The translations under genes and the position numbers were made by a program. The notes under the pieces were generated by a model that was not told the DNA's origin, made no database searches, and was given only the letters and a program-made list of their open reading frames with translations. This document shows, piece by piece, positions 40,545-42,896 of a stretch of 42,896 bases of DNA (position 1 is its first letter; every line of letters begins with the position of its first letter). The stretch comes from Irineochytrium annulatum (Eukaryota > Chytridiomycota > Chytridiomycetes > Chytridiales > Chytridiaceae): NCBI GenBank assembly GCA_027600665.1, contig JADGJL010000102.1, positions 1 through 42,896 on the forward strand, read 5' to 3'.

Positions 40545-42774
40545 TCACTTGCCCGTCCTCGTCCTCGTGATCGATTTTCCCCTCTTCATGGGCCTCGGCA
40601 TCGACGGCGATATCCGCCTCATCGCCACTGACGACTCACCCCAATCCGCACCCGAGTTCCTCGGCATCGTTTGCGAGAACTGCGGCGGCGACGCGGCCTC
40701 TTCCTCATCCTCCGCAACAAAGTCCCTTCTCAAGACGGAAGCCTTCCTCCCCATACCCTTCGTGAGCGTCTTCAGCCGGCCAAAGAACGACATCTTGGGC
40801 GTCTGCGGGCTTTTTAAGGCGGCGATGCCATCCCTCTCCAGCTCGAGAGACCGGTTCCTCCGCGCACCGAGGCCGCTACCACCCGCGGCGGCCCTGGCGC
40901 GCTCGGCGGCAAGCTTCCTCGCCGCCAAAGACTCGCCTCTCGGTGGGCCGACGTTGCTCTGCGGCGCGGCGGCCGAAGACATACTCTCGATTGACGATGG
41001 CACGCCCCCAAAAAACGACGAGCTCGCAACCGACAGGTGTGCCCTCCACTCGGACGGCGTGCGCTTCGTCCTCCCTGCCACTAGCGACTCCGGACTCACC
41101 CCCTCGGCATCCTCGTCCTCCGCAGCGGGCGCAAGAAAGCGTTCCGGGATGGCGGGGACGTCCGTGCCGTCCCCCCACTCGGCGGGGACCTCGGACCCGA
41201 TAACGGGTGCGGACCGGTGCGACCACGCGTCAAAGTTGTCGAGCTCTTCGACGTCGACGAGGCGGTTCGGGATCGCGTCATCGTCGGCAACGGCGGGTGC
41301 CTCGTGGTCGTTAGACGGGTAGAGGGCCGCAGCCGCGCGCGCGACAATCAGCGGTGCGGGAGTCGAGTCAGGATGTGCGGACGGGCTCGGGGCGCGGGGA
41401 GGTATTCTCGTGGTCGCTTCGGTGGAAGGTTTCGAGGGCCTTCTCCATGTGAGGATCTCCTCGTCGTCGATCCATTCGTCGTGGTCCTTCTCCTCCAAAA
41501 CCTCCCATACTTGCTCCCCTTCCTCCTCGTCGTCCTCTTCGCCGCCGCCGGCAAGGATGATGCCGCCCATCACTTCCGCGATGACAGAGTCGCCGACGAG
41601 GGCCGCGGTTGGCGTCTTGCTGCGAGTCCCGACGAGAACCTCCACGACCGCCTTCCCGTTCCATTCTTGCTCACCCTCCTCCTCGTCGTCGTCCTCGTCG
41701 TCGAAGAATTCACCGGTCGCTTCCATAGCATCCAGCAGAATGCCGTCCAACCTTTTAATAAGCAAATCAGTATAATGCTCATCTATGAATGAAAAAATTC
41801 TAGTTCAGTAGTCACCTCTTGACAACACTTTGCCGAAGCTTCCTCTGAGTCCTAAAGTTCCCGCTCGCACGCCGCTGCGACATCCGCCTCGTTTTCATGC
41901 TCGACGACAAGCGCTTCCCATCCTCCACGGCCGTTGGCATCGACGACTTTGGTCCAGGCGACCTCGGGGTAATCGGTGACGCGTTCTCCAACGCCTTCTG
42001 CTCGAACTTCTTAGCCAGATCCTTCACTCCACCACCTATCGCTACCGCATTGGCTGCCACGGGCTTGACTTCCACCGGCTTGACAACTGGCTTCAGTTCC
42101 ACCAGCTTAATGTCCTTCGCGACCTGAGGAACAGCCGCAACCTTCGTCTCCACCTTCGCGTCCCCCTTCGCGCCCCCCTTCACCACTTCGACCTGCGACG
42201 GTTCCTCCGATTGATTAACAACAGCCGGGACGACATCAGGGACCACGTCAGCCTTCTTATCGTCCACCTTCACACCATCCGCCAAAACCCGTTCCGCAGG
42301 CGACACCTCCACCGACATCGCGGCAGCAGCAGCTTTCGCGGCCTCCACCTCCGCCTCCCAGCTCGCCGAAGTGGCCGCAACCTTCTCCGCCTTCTCGGCC
42401 GCCTCCCTCGCCATCACCGCCCTCGACGTTCCCGGCCTCTGAAAGCTCGCCCGCGTCATCATAACGATCGATCGCCTCGCCGCGCTTGCGCCGCCCACAA
42501 TCCTCTTTCTCAACGAGATCGTTCTCGGCGGCGCGGGCGGCGGCGGGCCCGCATCCGGACCTAAATCGTCGTCATCCCCGAGGAACATCTCGACGCCTAC
42601 GTGGCTCACGGATCCGGCGGACGAGCGCGCGCCGACGCTGCCTATGCCAGAGCCAGGCCTCCTGGCTCGATTGTCAATGTGCGCGGGGATGGCGGGCACG
42701 GGGATCTGCGGCAGGGGTCGAGGGGCACGGACGCGGCGGGCGGAGGACGAGGTGGCGTTTGAGACAGACGTCAT
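40545..42774 (-). CDS. Hypothetical disordered protein
   Basis: Two exons: 42774-41816 and 41751-40545; 721 aa. I do not recognise it. The donor AAGAG|GTGACT and acceptor TTAAAAG|G (intron 41752-41815, with branch-like ATACTGATT) keep the frame. The N-terminal part is rich in Arg/Pro/Ser, then Ala/Glu/Lys with repeated Lys-Pro-Val motifs (ELKPVVKPVEVKPV). The second exon begins LDGILLDAMEATGEFFDDE, followed by acidic runs of Asp/Glu, then Pro/Ser/Ala-rich sequence and a basic patch (MSFFGRLKTLTKGMGRKA) near the C-terminus. There is no signal peptide, membrane segment or known domain. It looks like a mostly unfolded cytosolic or nuclear protein. The true start could lie further upstream. Confidence 0.6.
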
Positions 42775-42896
42775 GCGCGAGCTGACGGTCGAGGAGGAGC
42801 TCGGGCGGGAGCGGCCGTGCTGGTTGAGATAAGATTGGCGGCGGCTGGCTCGCCGGTGGAGCGGGGAGGAGGAGGTGGAAGGGGTAGGTGTTGTGG

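Noticed and set aside
40549..41792. Plus-strand open frames of 257 and 191 residues
   Set aside because: Both are antisense to the disordered-protein gene and reflect its GC-rich codon pattern.
1..42896. Transposons, CRISPR arrays, tRNA or rRNA genes
   Set aside because: I saw no transposase or reverse transcriptase motifs, long terminal or inverted repeats, spaced repeats, or cloverleaf-type sequence while reading the window; short degenerate repeats could have been missed.

Overview
This window is nuclear DNA from a fungus. All but one of the recognisable genes are split by short GT-AG spliceosomal introns (mostly 39-75 bases, extremes 34 and 116). Exons are GC-rich, introns and intergenic DNA are AT-richer, and genes sit close together on both strands. 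The best lineage clue is a full-length C2CD3 gene, a centriole/basal-body protein found where cilia or flagella are built. With the fungal character of the other genes this points to a flagellated (zoosporic) fungus such as a chytrid or blastoclad. I cannot name the species. I built every gene model by hand from splice sites and conserved motifs; in each case the summed exon length is a multiple of three.

Layout. 21-15356, minus strand: a membrane family-2 glycosyltransferase, C2CD3, a membrane-anchored cyclic-nucleotide phosphodiesterase and an FHA-RING ubiquitin ligase. 15611-18664, plus: TAF6 (TFIID) and an LSM14/Scd6 protein. 18837-20759, minus: SDF2 (ER MIR-domain protein) and the mitochondrial Rieske protein. 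The latter is divergent from ALG8 (20801-22882, plus), with only 41 bases between start codons. 23086-29252: NOL12/Rrp17 (+), TFB3/MAT1 (-), NXT1 (+), HEM3 (+) and a PUS1-like gene (+). 29639-32925, minus: a J-domain protein fused to a TMEM185-like membrane region, and an OS-9-type ERAD lectin. 33259-38406, plus: a bestrophin-like channel, a secreted cholinesterase-type esterase and an acyl-CoA-binding protein. 38407-39734 is mostly gene-poor with a possible gene relic. 39735-40189, plus: PHF5A/Rds3. 40545-42774, minus: an unrecognised disordered protein.

Most genes are conserved housekeeping functions: transcription (TAF6, TFB3), RNA metabolism (LSM14, NOL12, NXT1, PHF5A, PUS1-like), ER glycosylation and quality control (ALG8, SDF2, OS-9), mitochondrial respiration and haem. 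C2CD3 and the phosphodiesterase are plausible zoospore genes. No mobile element, CRISPR array, tRNA or rRNA was seen.

The most interesting points are in the PUS1-like gene: the catalytic Asp motif is replaced, and the reading frame joins best through a non-canonical AT-AC intron. Others are the J-domain/TMEM185-like fusion, an esterase whose expected catalytic His is Leu, an acyl-CoA-binding protein with two changed ligand residues, and a 34-base intron in ALG8.
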